A stretch of DNA of 31,670 nt from a virus. The DNA lies in IMG/VR virus record IMGVR_UViG_3300027797_000087, positions 1-31,670 of that record, one strand, 5' to 3'. Position 1 is the stretch's first letter. Each line of letters begins with the position of its first letter. Under the pieces are notes generated by a model, which saw only the letters and a list, made by a program, of their open reading frames with translations, ran no database searches and was not told the DNA's origin. Of this stretch, positions 10,109-17,397 are shown in pieces. Made by a program: the position numbers and the translations under genes.

Positions 10109-12082
10109 ATGTCATACTCAATTAACAGATGGAATGGAACTTTATTAAAGACGGTTGCCGATGGTACTGTTGACACTTCTCTTGACATCAAATTAATTGG
10201 AAAAAGTTATGCAGGATATGGACAAGCACAGAATGAAAATTTTGTACACCTGTTAGAAAATTTTTCCAATTCTGTACAACCTCCTAGCCCTTTGTCAGGC
10301 CAAATTTGGTTTGATAGCGGAAATAAAAAATTAAAGTTTTATGATGGTAATAAATTCCGTAATGCAGGAGGTGCTGAAGTTAGCATAACTGCTCCCACAG
10401 GATTGAGTACTGGAGATTTTTGGTTTGATTCAAGTAGTAAACAGCTTAAAGCATGGGACGGAACTACATTTCAGTTAATTGGACCACAAGCAGTAACAGG
10501 TGCCGCAACTACACAAATGCAAAGTGTCAGTGTAAGAGATTCAACCGGCGGAACACATGCTATAATTGAAGCTATTAACAACGGAAATGTAGTTTTTACA
10601 ATCAGTTCTGATGCTGACTTTATTCTAGATAATACTGCTAATGCTATTCCAGGTTTTACTAAAATTCGTCAAGGTGTAACTTTATGTTATTCAAACAACG
10701 ATGCTCAAGAAGGTCAGACAACTTCAAGTCATAGATTTTACGGAACTTCTACTAATTCGGATCGTCTAGGCGGATTAACTGCTAGTAATTACATACGTTC
10801 TTCAAATGCTGGTTTTAGTTCATTAGTTAATTTTTCTGATACAGGTTATACAGTTGGTAATCCAATAGCTAAATTAGCAGTATTTAATGACGGTGCAACC
10901 ACACCAACTATCCAGTCAATGGTAAACAGTACACCAATTGTATTTCAAACTAAATTAGCAGACAGTTCAACAGCATATCCAATGAAAGTATTAGGTAACG
11001 ATGTGTTACCAGGTTCTTTAACTGCTACAAACAATTTAGGATCTGTATCATTGCAATGGAAAAATGTCTATGCCGGATATTACTACGGTACTGCTCAACA
11101 AACAGATGCATTATTAGTCAGCGCACAATACGTTCAAACAAATACAGTTTTACCAACTACTACTAATAAAACCAGTGTTGTGGCACGTGACAGCAACGGA
11201 GACTTTACAGCAAGAAACATCACAGCAACAGTTAGTCAAGCTGATACTTTAAAATACGGAGCCACGTATATTTCTACAAGTGTTACGTCAGTAGCTAATT
11301 CAATTGTAGTTAGAGATGCTAATCAAAGTATTGCAGTTACTTATATGTCAGGGACAGCTCAACAATCAGATGCGTTAAAAGTTGGCAGTGATTACTTATC
11401 CGCTTCTACGACTGCTGTTAATACTGTTGTAGCAAGAGATTCGTCAGGCAATTTTACAGCCAACGTTATTACTGCAAGTTTGACAGGCAATGTCACAGGT
11501 ATTGCAAGTAAATCTGCTCAATTGCAAATTGACGGTAATTTATATGCTTCAGCAATTACTAACTCTTTGGCAAATACCATCGTAGTTCGTGATGCTAGCC
11601 AAAACATCACAGTGCTTAAAGTAACTACAAACGAAATTACTAAAACTGGAACAAATGGTGTTGGCGATATTGGACAAACTGGCAACAGATTTGGTGTAGT
11701 GTACGGTACTTCAACAAGTGCTTTTTATGCTGACTTGGCTGAAAAGTATCTTGCTGATACTGAATATGAGGTAGGTACAGTTATGTCAGTTGGCGGTGAC
11801 AAGGAAGTTACTGCCAGCAAGTTTGGTGATCGTGCAATTGGTGTTGTAAGTGCTAATCCAGCTTATATTATGAATGATGATCTAGTTGGTGGTACCAAGG
11901 TTGCACTAAAAGGTCGAGTTCCAGTTAAAGTTATAGGAGCAATTGAAAAAGGTCAACGTTTAGTTGCCGCTAACCATGGAACAGCCATGGTCGCAGTACC
12001 CAACGCTAACGATGTATTTGCCATTGCTTTAGAATCAAATAACTCTGTCGAAAGCAAGTTGATTGAATGTGTTATTTTATAA
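10109..12082 (+). CDS. Tail fibre protein, paralogue 4, with tandem shaft repeats and YADLAE domain (657 aa)
   Basis: The closest relative in the window is the preceding fibre gene: both begin MSY-I with a shared module (LIGKSYAGYG, NENFVHLLENFS, GQIWFDS, GDFWFDS, LIGPQAVTGAATTQM, residues 1-137). Residues 327-505 hold four degenerate tandem repeats of about 43 residues, each patterned GTAQQ-x-DAL-x(3)-Y-x(8-12)-VVARDxSGNFTA, with hydrophobic-polar alternation expected of a beta shaft. Residues 540-657 are the YADLAE C-terminal domain (YADLAEKYLAD, GVVSANPAYIMN, GRVPVKVIGAIEKGQRLVAANHG). Short stretches of DNA in that domain are identical to the neighbouring gene, so duplication or gene conversion is likely. 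It has a strong AAGGAA ribosome binding site and its own late-promoter-like motif. It probably forms an accessory or alternative host-recognition fibre. Confidence 0.85.
   Translation: MSYSINRWNGTLLKTVADGTVDTSLDIKLIGKSYAGYGQAQNENFVHLLENFSNSVQPPSPLSGQIWFDSGNKKLKFYDGNKFRNAGGAEVSITAPTGLSTGDFWFDSSSKQLKAWDGTTFQLIGPQAVTGAATTQMQSVSVRDSTGGTHAIIEAINNGNVVFTISSDADFILDNTANAIPGFTKIRQGVTLCYSNNDAQEGQTTSSHRFYGTSTNSDRLGGLTASNYIRSSNAGFSSLVNFSDTGYTVGNPIAKLAVFNDGATTPTIQSMVNSTPIVFQTKLADSSTAYPMKVLGNDVLPGSLTATNNLGSVSLQWKNVYAGYYYGTAQQTDALLVSAQYVQTNTVLPTTTNKTSVVARDSNGDFTARNITATVSQADTLKYGATYISTSVTSVANSIVVRDANQSIAVTYMSGTAQQSDALKVGSDYLSASTTAVNTVVARDSSGNFTANVITASLTGNVTGIASKSAQLQIDGNLYASAITNSLANTIVVRDASQNITVLKVTTNEITKTGTNGVGDIGQTGNRFGVVYGTSTSAFYADLAEKYLADTEYEVGTVMSVGGDKEVTASKFGDRAIGVVSANPAYIMNDDLVGGTKVALKGRVPVKVIGAIEKGQRLVAANHGTAMVAVPNANDVFAIALESNNSVESKLIECVIL
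11087..11623 (+). repeat. Four degenerate ~43-residue coding repeats in fibre shaft
   Basis: The repeats cover about residues 327-372, 373-412, 414-457 and 458-505 of the fourth fibre protein. Anchors are AQQTDALL / VSQADTLK / AQQSDALK / SKSAQLQ, followed by VVARD / VVRDA / VVARD / VVRDA. Single copies of the unit also occur in the first and third fibre paralogues. The copies are diverged at DNA level, so this is an old amplification. Confidence 0.65.
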
Positions 12083-12085
12083 ATA
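12078..12085 (+). promoter_or_regulatory. Candidate T4-type late promoter (TATAAATA, exact consensus)
   Basis: TATAAATA matches the T4 late consensus exactly and overlaps the stop codon (TAA) of the fourth fibre gene. It ends 20 nt before the ATG at 12106, with AAGGA at 12095-12099 between. Spacing is the same as at the other two candidate late promoters on this strand. Confidence 0.55.
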
Positions 12086-12105
12086 AAAACGATTAAGGAT
12101 ATCCT

Positions 12106-13059
12106 ATGGCAGTCGTAGCAGGAACAGATAAACCAACAGCGGCACAGTATAATAGTATTCAAACCACTATGAATACAGTGTTGGCCACAAGATGGGGCCA
12201 AACTCCAAGTAGTAGCCAACTTACATTACCTGGTACAAGTACAAAAATAACGTCAGCCGCGTGGACTAATTTACGATCAGATATTTTAAAAGCAAATAGA
12301 CATATCTATTTGGTTGCCAACCGTGGAACACTAACCGATCCAACAACTAGTACAGTCATTGCCGCCGCGGATTACAATGCTTATGAAACAATGGCAAACG
12401 ATTCTTCTACTAATTACTTACAATTTCCGTATGACCACCCGTTAGGATCAATAAACTCAGTTGGGTTTCAAATGAGTTCAATACCGCAGTGGGGAAGATC
12501 TACTAGAAGTAAGTTACAATATGTTCTTCTTGGAAGGTTTCCTTCCAATGCTGGTGCTAGATATTTTTATAATTCTGGCGGCCAGACTAGATTTGATACT
12601 ATACTAACAGGCGCCGGCGTGGCCAATGTAGGCTCTAAGGATTATTCTTGGAGAAGTGCTGTAAATGAAATGGGTACACTGGTCATGACTGCCAATGCTA
12701 CTACATCAATAAATACCACAGCAGGACTTGGGGGTACTGGATCTGCAATAGGATGGTATCAACTTACCACGTCTGATCAGCTTGTATTTTCTAAGAGCAC
12801 AACCACTTACAGCCCTAATTCAATTAAAATTTATGCTCGTTGTAACGGAGATCCTGCTACTACAGCAACTATACTAACATTAACAATTGTATATTTTGAC
12901 GAAAACGATCCTGCCGGCACATACACAATTGACGAAGATGTTGGTGCCACGTTTCAAGTAAATTTAGCGTCTTACTACAGTTCTGGAACTGGTGAAGTTA
13001 ATGTTACTGGTTATCGTCCAAATCTTGAACTAAGCACGGGCCCAACTGTTCTTGCATAA
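12106..13059 (+). CDS. Phage virion structural protein (317 aa), fibre-cassette end
   Basis: A 317-residue protein with an N-terminal helical-looking part (residues 1-125: KPTAAQYNSIQTTMNTVLATRWGQ, AAWTNLRSDILKANRHI) and a beta-rich C-terminal part. The segment near residues 145-165 (GRFPSNAGARYFYNSGGQTRF) matches the 'yFfNsGGqiR' motif I associate with phage tail or fibre proteins. The C-terminus (ILTLTIVYFDENDP... VTGYRPNLELSTGPTVLA) is again of structural type. It is the last gene of the fibre block; after it comes a 74-nt gap with a sigma70-type promoter. AAGGA lies 6 nt before the ATG and an exact late-promoter motif precedes it. Its place in the virion is unknown. Confidence 0.75.
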   Translation: MAVVAGTDKPTAAQYNSIQTTMNTVLATRWGQTPSSSQLTLPGTSTKITSAAWTNLRSDILKANRHIYLVANRGTLTDPTTSTVIAAADYNAYETMANDSSTNYLQFPYDHPLGSINSVGFQMSSIPQWGRSTRSKLQYVLLGRFPSNAGARYFYNSGGQTRFDTILTGAGVANVGSKDYSWRSAVNEMGTLVMTANATTSINTTAGLGGTGSAIGWYQLTTSDQLVFSKSTTTYSPNSIKIYARCNGDPATTATILTLTIVYFDENDPAGTYTIDEDVGATFQVNLASYYSSGTGEVNVTGYRPNLELSTGPTVLA

Positions 13060-13083
13060 TCAGATCTTTGATGTTCTAAATTC

Positions 13084-13112
13084 TTGACAACATAACTACT
13101 GTAGTGTATTAT
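13084..13112 (+). promoter_or_regulatory. Sigma70-type promoter before the glycosyltransferase operon
   Basis: TTGACA (13084-13089), a 17-bp spacer and TATTAT (13107-13112) match the sigma70 consensus at 11 of 12 positions. The expected start of transcription near 13119 is just upstream of GGAG and the ATG at 13134. The perfect inverted repeat at 13101-13122 covers the -10 box, a place typical of operators. Confidence 0.75.
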
Positions 13113-13122
13113 AGTACACTAC
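13101..13122. promoter_or_regulatory. Inverted repeat over the -10 box (operator candidate)
   Basis: GTAGTGTA (13101-13108) and TACACTAC (13115-13122) are perfect reverse complements with a 6-bp spacer TTATAG. The repeat spans the -10 box and probable transcription start. A dimeric repressor or activator site is the simplest reading; an RNA hairpin is less likely because most of the left arm would not be transcribed. Confidence 0.5.
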
Positions 13123-13133
13123 GGAGTTTATCT

Positions 13134-13484
13134 ATGGATGAGAGAATTGAAAAAGCCTTTGAAGTTGCTAACTATATGGCAACCTTATCAAATCAACGGC
13201 GTATAGTTTTAGAAGAATACAATCAAAAATTAGTACACTATATTAATGGTGCTACATTTCAAATTACGCCTGAATTAATTAATTTTACTAAAACATTGTT
13301 GGATATTGGAAAAACAACAGATGTTACTTTAGTTGACTCTAATAATTTTCCAGTGTGCATATCTGACGTTCAAAAATTCTTTGACAGTATCGTAAATATT
13401 TACTTTGAAGCTACCAATGAATACAATGTTAAATATTTGACCTTGAAATCTAAACGCAGTATCCTTGCTATAGTTGACCTATGA
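13134..13484 (+). CDS. Phage protein of unknown function (116 aa)
   Basis: I do not recognise this protein. The ATG at 13134 is chosen because GGAG lies 7 nt before it; the in-frame GTG at 13104 lies inside the promoter and upstream of the expected transcript. The sequence (MDERIEKAFEVANYMATLSNQRRIVLEEYNQ...) is mainly helical with charged faces in the first 35 residues, followed by a mixed segment with no cysteine cluster, membrane helix or nucleotide-binding loop. It is the first gene after the operator-like promoter and overlaps the first glycosyltransferase gene by ATGA, so it is likely co-expressed with the glycosyltransferases. A regulatory or adaptor role is only a guess. Confidence 0.65.
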   Translation: MDERIEKAFEVANYMATLSNQRRIVLEEYNQKLVHYINGATFQITPELINFTKTLLDIGKTTDVTLVDSNNFPVCISDVQKFFDSIVNIYFEATNEYNVKYLTLKSKRSILAIVDL

Positions 13485-14329
13485 CCAACGGTGCTGTAAT
13501 TTTTGCGCAAAATAGTGCTAATTTAGATTATATAAAGATGGCAGTTTTTTCTGCTAAAAAACTAAAAGAGCATTTGGATATTCCTGTCTCGCTTATCACA
13601 GACAGTGCTGGATGGCTTGAGCAAGGCTATCCTGACCATGTGTTCGATAACGTTATATCTATCGACTCCCCTCCAAATAATCAGTACAAAAAAATAAACG
13701 ATGGTACATTGACAAGTAAACAGATTGAATGGAAAAATCTTACCAGAGATAGAGTTTATGAATTAACACCGTATGATAAAACTTTAGTTATAGATAGTGA
13801 TTATATTATTAATTCTTCTATATTAAAACCTGCATTTGATAATGATTACAATTTTCAAATTTATAAACGTAGTATGGATCTTGCAATGTGGAGACCCACT
13901 GCGGAGTTTACTCGGGTCAGTCAATGGAGTATTCCGTTTTATTGGGCTACCGCATTTATCTTTACAAAAAATAATATCATGGAATCGTTTTTTGATTTAG
14001 TAGCATATATCAAGTCTAACTGGACATATTTTAGAACCTTGTATTGTATAACTTCAGGAACTTATCGAAACGATTTTGCCTTTAGTATTGCTATTCATAT
14101 TATGAATGGAAAAACAAATGGACAATTTGCAATAGAGTTACCAGGTATAATGACTTATTGTACAGATAAGGATTTATTAATAAAAATGGATGGTAATCAA
14201 TTTCAATTCTTAGTTGAAAAAGAAAACTATATTGGTCAATATACTGTAGCAAAAACTCAGGGCATAGATATCCATGTCATGAATAAACTAAGTTTATGCA
14301 GATGTATAGATGGAGGTTCTGGTGTCTAA
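13481..14329 (+). CDS. Glycosyltransferase-like protein, GT-A fold, pair A member 1
   Basis: A 282-residue protein that starts with NGAVIFAQNSANLDYIKMAVFSAKKLKEHLDIPVSLITD, a beta-alpha-beta opening like that of nucleotide-sugar transferases. It then has TPYDKTLVIDSDYII, where Asp105-Ser-Asp107 is the DxD motif that binds metal and the sugar nucleotide in GT-A enzymes. The next gene is a paralogue: both share IFAQN near the N-terminus and 'SPYD/TPYD-T-VIDSD/VLDAD'. The later part (FYWATAFIFTKNN, GTYRNDFAFSIAIHIMNG) resembles GT8-like phage proteins. No membrane segment is visible, so it is probably cytoplasmic. Donor and acceptor are unknown; position next to the fibre genes suggests virion decoration but DNA is also possible. 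Gene starts with an ATGA overlap and overlaps the next gene by 8 nt. Confidence 0.72.
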   Translation: MTNGAVIFAQNSANLDYIKMAVFSAKKLKEHLDIPVSLITDSAGWLEQGYPDHVFDNVISIDSPPNNQYKKINDGTLTSKQIEWKNLTRDRVYELTPYDKTLVIDSDYIINSSILKPAFDNDYNFQIYKRSMDLAMWRPTAEFTRVSQWSIPFYWATAFIFTKNNIMESFFDLVAYIKSNWTYFRTLYCITSGTYRNDFAFSIAIHIMNGKTNGQFAIELPGIMTYCTDKDLLIKMDGNQFQFLVEKENYIGQYTVAKTQGIDIHVMNKLSLCRCIDGGSGV

Positions 14330-15167
14330 AGGATTTTTAATTTTTGCACAAAATACAGACTGTGTTGATTATTTAGAGCAGGCTTATGCATTGGCCCTTT
14401 CAATAAGATATAGTCAACATTCTATTAAAAATGTATCAATAGTTACATCGGATAAAGTTCCTAAAAAATATAAATCAGCGTTTGATAAAATTATACCTAC
14501 ACCGTGGACAGACAAATCTACAAATAGTAGATATGCAACTGAGCATAGGTGGAAATTGTATCACATTAGCCCTTATGATGAAACAATAGTACTGGATGCA
14601 GATATGCTGATGCTAGAAGATATATCAACTTGGTGGGATTATTGCGGTAACTATGATTTAAAAATATGTTCTCGCATTAAGAATTATAAACTAGAAGTTG
14701 TAAAAGACACATTTCATAGGAAAACGTTTATTGCCAATCAACTGAGTGAACCTTATGTAGCACTGCACTATTTTAAAAAATCTGATAGTGCATACGAATT
14801 TTATAAGACACTTGAATTTGTTTGCAATAACTGGGAATGGTGTTGGGATAAATTTGCTCCGGTTGAATACCAAAATACGTGTAGTTTAGATTTAGCAACA
14901 GCAGTTGCTATTGAAATACTCATGTGTCACGATACTATATTTGACAAACATAGTCCTTTAGAATTTATTCATATGAAGGCCCATTTACAAGGATGGGATT
15001 CTCATAGTGAAAATTGGCAAAATACTGTTCCTGTAGTTTTTAATGCTAAAGGAGATTTAGTTGTTGGAAACATCAAACAGAGTAAACTTTTTCATTATAT
15101 AGAAAAAGATTTTATTACTCCTAAGCTACTTAAACGTTTGGAGGATTTAGTAAATGGCCAAATTTAA
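14322..15167 (+). CDS. Glycosyltransferase-like protein, GT-A fold, pair A member 2
   Basis: The GTG at 14322 is chosen as start: GGAGG at 14312-14316 is placed 5 nt before it, and the protein then begins MSKGFLIFAQN, in register with its paralogue MTNGAVIFAQN. An in-frame ATG at 14310 overlaps the Shine-Dalgarno sequence and is less likely. The 281-residue product has ISPYDETIVLDADMLM with a DxD at residues 92-94, and later HMKAHLQGWD near the C-terminal third, which fits the metal-binding His region of GT8-like enzymes. A Trp-rich loop (NNWEWCWDKF) lies in the middle. It probably transfers a sugar from a nucleotide-sugar; substrate unknown. It overlaps the next gene by 14 nt. Confidence 0.74.
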   Translation: MSKGFLIFAQNTDCVDYLEQAYALALSIRYSQHSIKNVSIVTSDKVPKKYKSAFDKIIPTPWTDKSTNSRYATEHRWKLYHISPYDETIVLDADMLMLEDISTWWDYCGNYDLKICSRIKNYKLEVVKDTFHRKTFIANQLSEPYVALHYFKKSDSAYEFYKTLEFVCNNWEWCWDKFAPVEYQNTCSLDLATAVAIEILMCHDTIFDKHSPLEFIHMKAHLQGWDSHSENWQNTVPVVFNAKGDLVVGNIKQSKLFHYIEKDFITPKLLKRLEDLVNGQI

Positions 15168-15756
15168 AAAAAATCTAGATCCGCCGGTTCATACGTATTA
15201 TGCTTATTTTAATCCTGAAACTGAGAAGTTTCATTCGTCTTCAAATATGTTAGACCTATCTCTAACTCATTATGCCATAATCAAAGTCGATGAGCACATA
15301 GCGTTATGTTCGGGTAAAATAAAATTAGATGACTGTATGCTTGACAAACAAGTTGACTTTGACGGAACAATTACATATAAATTAATAACTCCTCAGTTGC
15401 AAAATGAGTTTAATTTTCAAAATACACTACTAGAGTGGGTTTTGGAATCGCCTGTAAAAGATACAGAATTTACAATAGAATGGAACAAGGTAGATCGACA
15501 ATGGGTATTCTATATTTCAGATGCAGGACGAGAAATTCTAGAAGGTCCAATGTACGATAGTACTTTGGTATTTTTTGTCATGCTAGAAACAGATTTTGAT
15601 TTTTTGATTAGGACATTTTATATTAAATTACATACTATATTAAAAGAAGGAAAATTAGTGTACGATTTTGAAAGTAAATTAGAGGATGATATTAGCAAAC
15701 TTTCAATATCAACTAGACGATTTTTTAACAGTTACGGATTAAAAATAAATGATTAA
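15154..15756 (+). CDS. Phage protein of unknown function in glycosyltransferase operon (200 aa)
   Basis: I do not recognise a domain. The 200-residue protein begins MAKFKKNLDPPVHTYYAYFNPETEKFHSSS and contains mixed acidic and aromatic segments (FQNTLLEWVLESPVKDTEFTIEWNKVDRQWVFYISDAGREILEG), compatible with a soluble alpha/beta protein. No DxD motif, so it is not an obvious third glycosyltransferase. GGAGG lies 9 nt before the ATG. It overlaps both neighbours by 14 and 8 nt and stands between the two pairs of glycosyltransferase-like genes, so it may be an accessory or acceptor protein for them; this is inference from context only. Confidence 0.68.
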   Translation: MAKFKKNLDPPVHTYYAYFNPETEKFHSSSNMLDLSLTHYAIIKVDEHIALCSGKIKLDDCMLDKQVDFDGTITYKLITPQLQNEFNFQNTLLEWVLESPVKDTEFTIEWNKVDRQWVFYISDAGREILEGPMYDSTLVFFVMLETDFDFLIRTFYIKLHTILKEGKLVYDFESKLEDDISKLSISTRRFFNSYGLKIND

Positions 15757-16639
15757 AATTATAGAACAGGATATTGTATTTTTAAGTTACGACGAGCCCA
15801 ATGCTGAAAAGAATTATGCAGACTTATTAAAAAAAGTACCATGGGCAAAACGTGTGCATGGAGTCAAAGGCAGCGATGCCGCGCACAAAGCCTGCGCCGC
15901 AGTCAGTGAAACAGAATATTTTGTTACGGTAGATGGTGACAACATCATAGATCCTAAATTTCTCGAAGTTGAAATTGATGTTGAAAAATTAAAATTAACT
16001 CCGGATCATGTATTCAGTTGGTGCGGCAAAGTTCATGTTAATGGACTTATGTATGGTAACGGCGGCCTGAAATTATGGACACGCAAATTTGTTAACGAAA
16101 TGAAGACACATGAAAACAGTGATCCAACCGATAAAAAAGGTCTAGTAGAATTTTGTTTTGATGACAAATATTATCAGTTTAATGAAAACTACAGCGAGAG
16201 CTTTACTAATGCCACACCATTTCAAGCATGGCGAGCAGGATTTCGCGAAGGTGTAAAAATGTCATTAGATCAAGGATCTAAAGTTCCTGATCTTAAAACT
16301 ATTTGGTGGCAAAATTACGATAGATTACTGATTTGGTGTAATGTTGGTGCAGATGTTATAAACGGTGAATGGAGTATGTACGGTGCTAGAGAAGGTGCTT
16401 ATCTCACTAACTGCACTGATTGGGATTATGCTAATGTGCGTGATTTTGAATGGCTTACTAACAAATGGAGCAACAAGTATAGTAAGATCACAGATGAAAT
16501 GCTACCATACGAAATAATGGGCTTGGGCGAAACATTAACACGCGAGTGCGGTTTAGAAATGGCAGAGCTATCCACAGACGGCAGTAAATTTTTTAAAGCA
16601 GTGTACAACAATTCTCCAAGAATTATTCGGAGACGCTGA
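15749..16639 (+). CDS. Glycosyltransferase-like protein, pair B member 1
   Basis: A 296-residue protein beginning with IVFLSYDEPNAEKNYADLLKKVPWAKRVHGVKGSDAAHKACAAVSETEYFVTVDGDNII. The FLSYDEP opening, the RVHGVKG..AAHKA segment and the acidic DGD at residues 62-64 are characteristic of a phage glycosyltransferase-like family that I recall from T4-like aquatic phages. The mid-part NGLMYGNGGLKLW and TPFQAWRAGFREGVKMS is repeated in the next gene (NGLEYGYGGVKLL; DPLSTWRSAFRECAKL), so the two are paralogues. The rest of the C-terminus (WWQNYDRLLIWCNVGADVINGEWSMYGAREGAYL) may form the acceptor site. Substrates are unknown. It overlaps the previous gene by 8 nt and the next by 1 nt (TGATG). Confidence 0.7.
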   Translation: MIKIIEQDIVFLSYDEPNAEKNYADLLKKVPWAKRVHGVKGSDAAHKACAAVSETEYFVTVDGDNIIDPKFLEVEIDVEKLKLTPDHVFSWCGKVHVNGLMYGNGGLKLWTRKFVNEMKTHENSDPTDKKGLVEFCFDDKYYQFNENYSESFTNATPFQAWRAGFREGVKMSLDQGSKVPDLKTIWWQNYDRLLIWCNVGADVINGEWSMYGAREGAYLTNCTDWDYANVRDFEWLTNKWSNKYSKITDEMLPYEIMGLGETLTRECGLEMAELSTDGSKFFKAVYNNSPRIIRRR

Positions 16640-17397
16640 TGTACGACATTGTGTTTATATCATTCAATGAACCAGATGCTGATAGTCGATATTCTATTTT
16701 AGTAAAACGAGTATTAAAATTAAAAAACGGTATTCATAGAGTACATGGTGTTAATGGAATTCATCAAGCTCATATAGCCGCCGCAAAACTTGTACGTACC
16801 AAAATGTTTTGGGTAATTGATGCAGATGCTGATATACTTCCTAACTTTAAATTTGATATAGATTTAGATCCTAGCGAAGAAGATATTGTACACGTTTGGA
16901 GAAGTATTAATCCAATTAATGGATTAGAATATGGTTATGGCGGCGTTAAATTATTGCCAACAGGATTAACACGGTCAATGGATGTAACTAATCCAGATAT
17001 GACAACTAGTATAAGCTCTCGATTTAAAGCAATGGAAACTGTTTCAAATATCACAGCATTTAACACGGATCCTCTCAGCACATGGCGCAGTGCATTTAGA
17101 GAATGTGCTAAATTAGCCAGTAAGAGCATTAGCGGCCAAGAGGATACTGAAACAGAATACCGTTTAAAAGTTTGGACCCATACAGGTGGAGATAAACCGT
17201 TTGGAGAATACGCCAAAGGCGGTGCCAGTGCAGGTGAATGGTTTGGAAAAACTTATAAAGATAACAAAGAAATGCTAGCCAAGATAAATGATTACACTTG
17301 GCTAGAATATGAATTTAACGGGCATGTTAAAATGTTTCCACCGGAAACATTTAAAGGAGACTGGCCGCTAGAGGAAAAATCTCAGCAATCACTTTAG
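16639..17397 (+). CDS. Glycosyltransferase-like protein, pair B member 2
   Basis: A 252-residue paralogue of the preceding protein: IVFISFNEPDADSRYSILVKRV, RVHGVNGIHQAHIAAAK, and FWVIDADADILP with a DxDxD at residues 61-65. It shares NGLEYGYGGVKLL and the TWRSAFRECAKLAS segment. CGGAG lies 8 nt before the ATG, which overlaps the previous stop. Its last 47 bp run into the 3' end of thyX on the opposite strand. The C-terminus after about residue 235 (KGDWPLEEKSQQSL) lies in this overlap and is probably recently acquired or dispensable. It is predicted as a cytoplasmic sugar-nucleotide-dependent transferase; substrate unknown. Confidence 0.7.
   Translation: MYDIVFISFNEPDADSRYSILVKRVLKLKNGIHRVHGVNGIHQAHIAAAKLVRTKMFWVIDADADILPNFKFDIDLDPSEEDIVHVWRSINPINGLEYGYGGVKLLPTGLTRSMDVTNPDMTTSISSRFKAMETVSNITAFNTDPLSTWRSAFRECAKLASKSISGQEDTETEYRLKVWTHTGGDKPFGEYAKGGASAGEWFGKTYKDNKEMLAKINDYTWLEYEFNGHVKMFPPETFKGDWPLEEKSQQSL

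Noticed and set aside
13104-13133. GTG start 30 nt upstream for the 116-aa gene
   Set aside because: It lies inside the promoter, before the expected transcript start, and has no ribosome binding site; the ATG at 13134 has GGAG at 7 nt.
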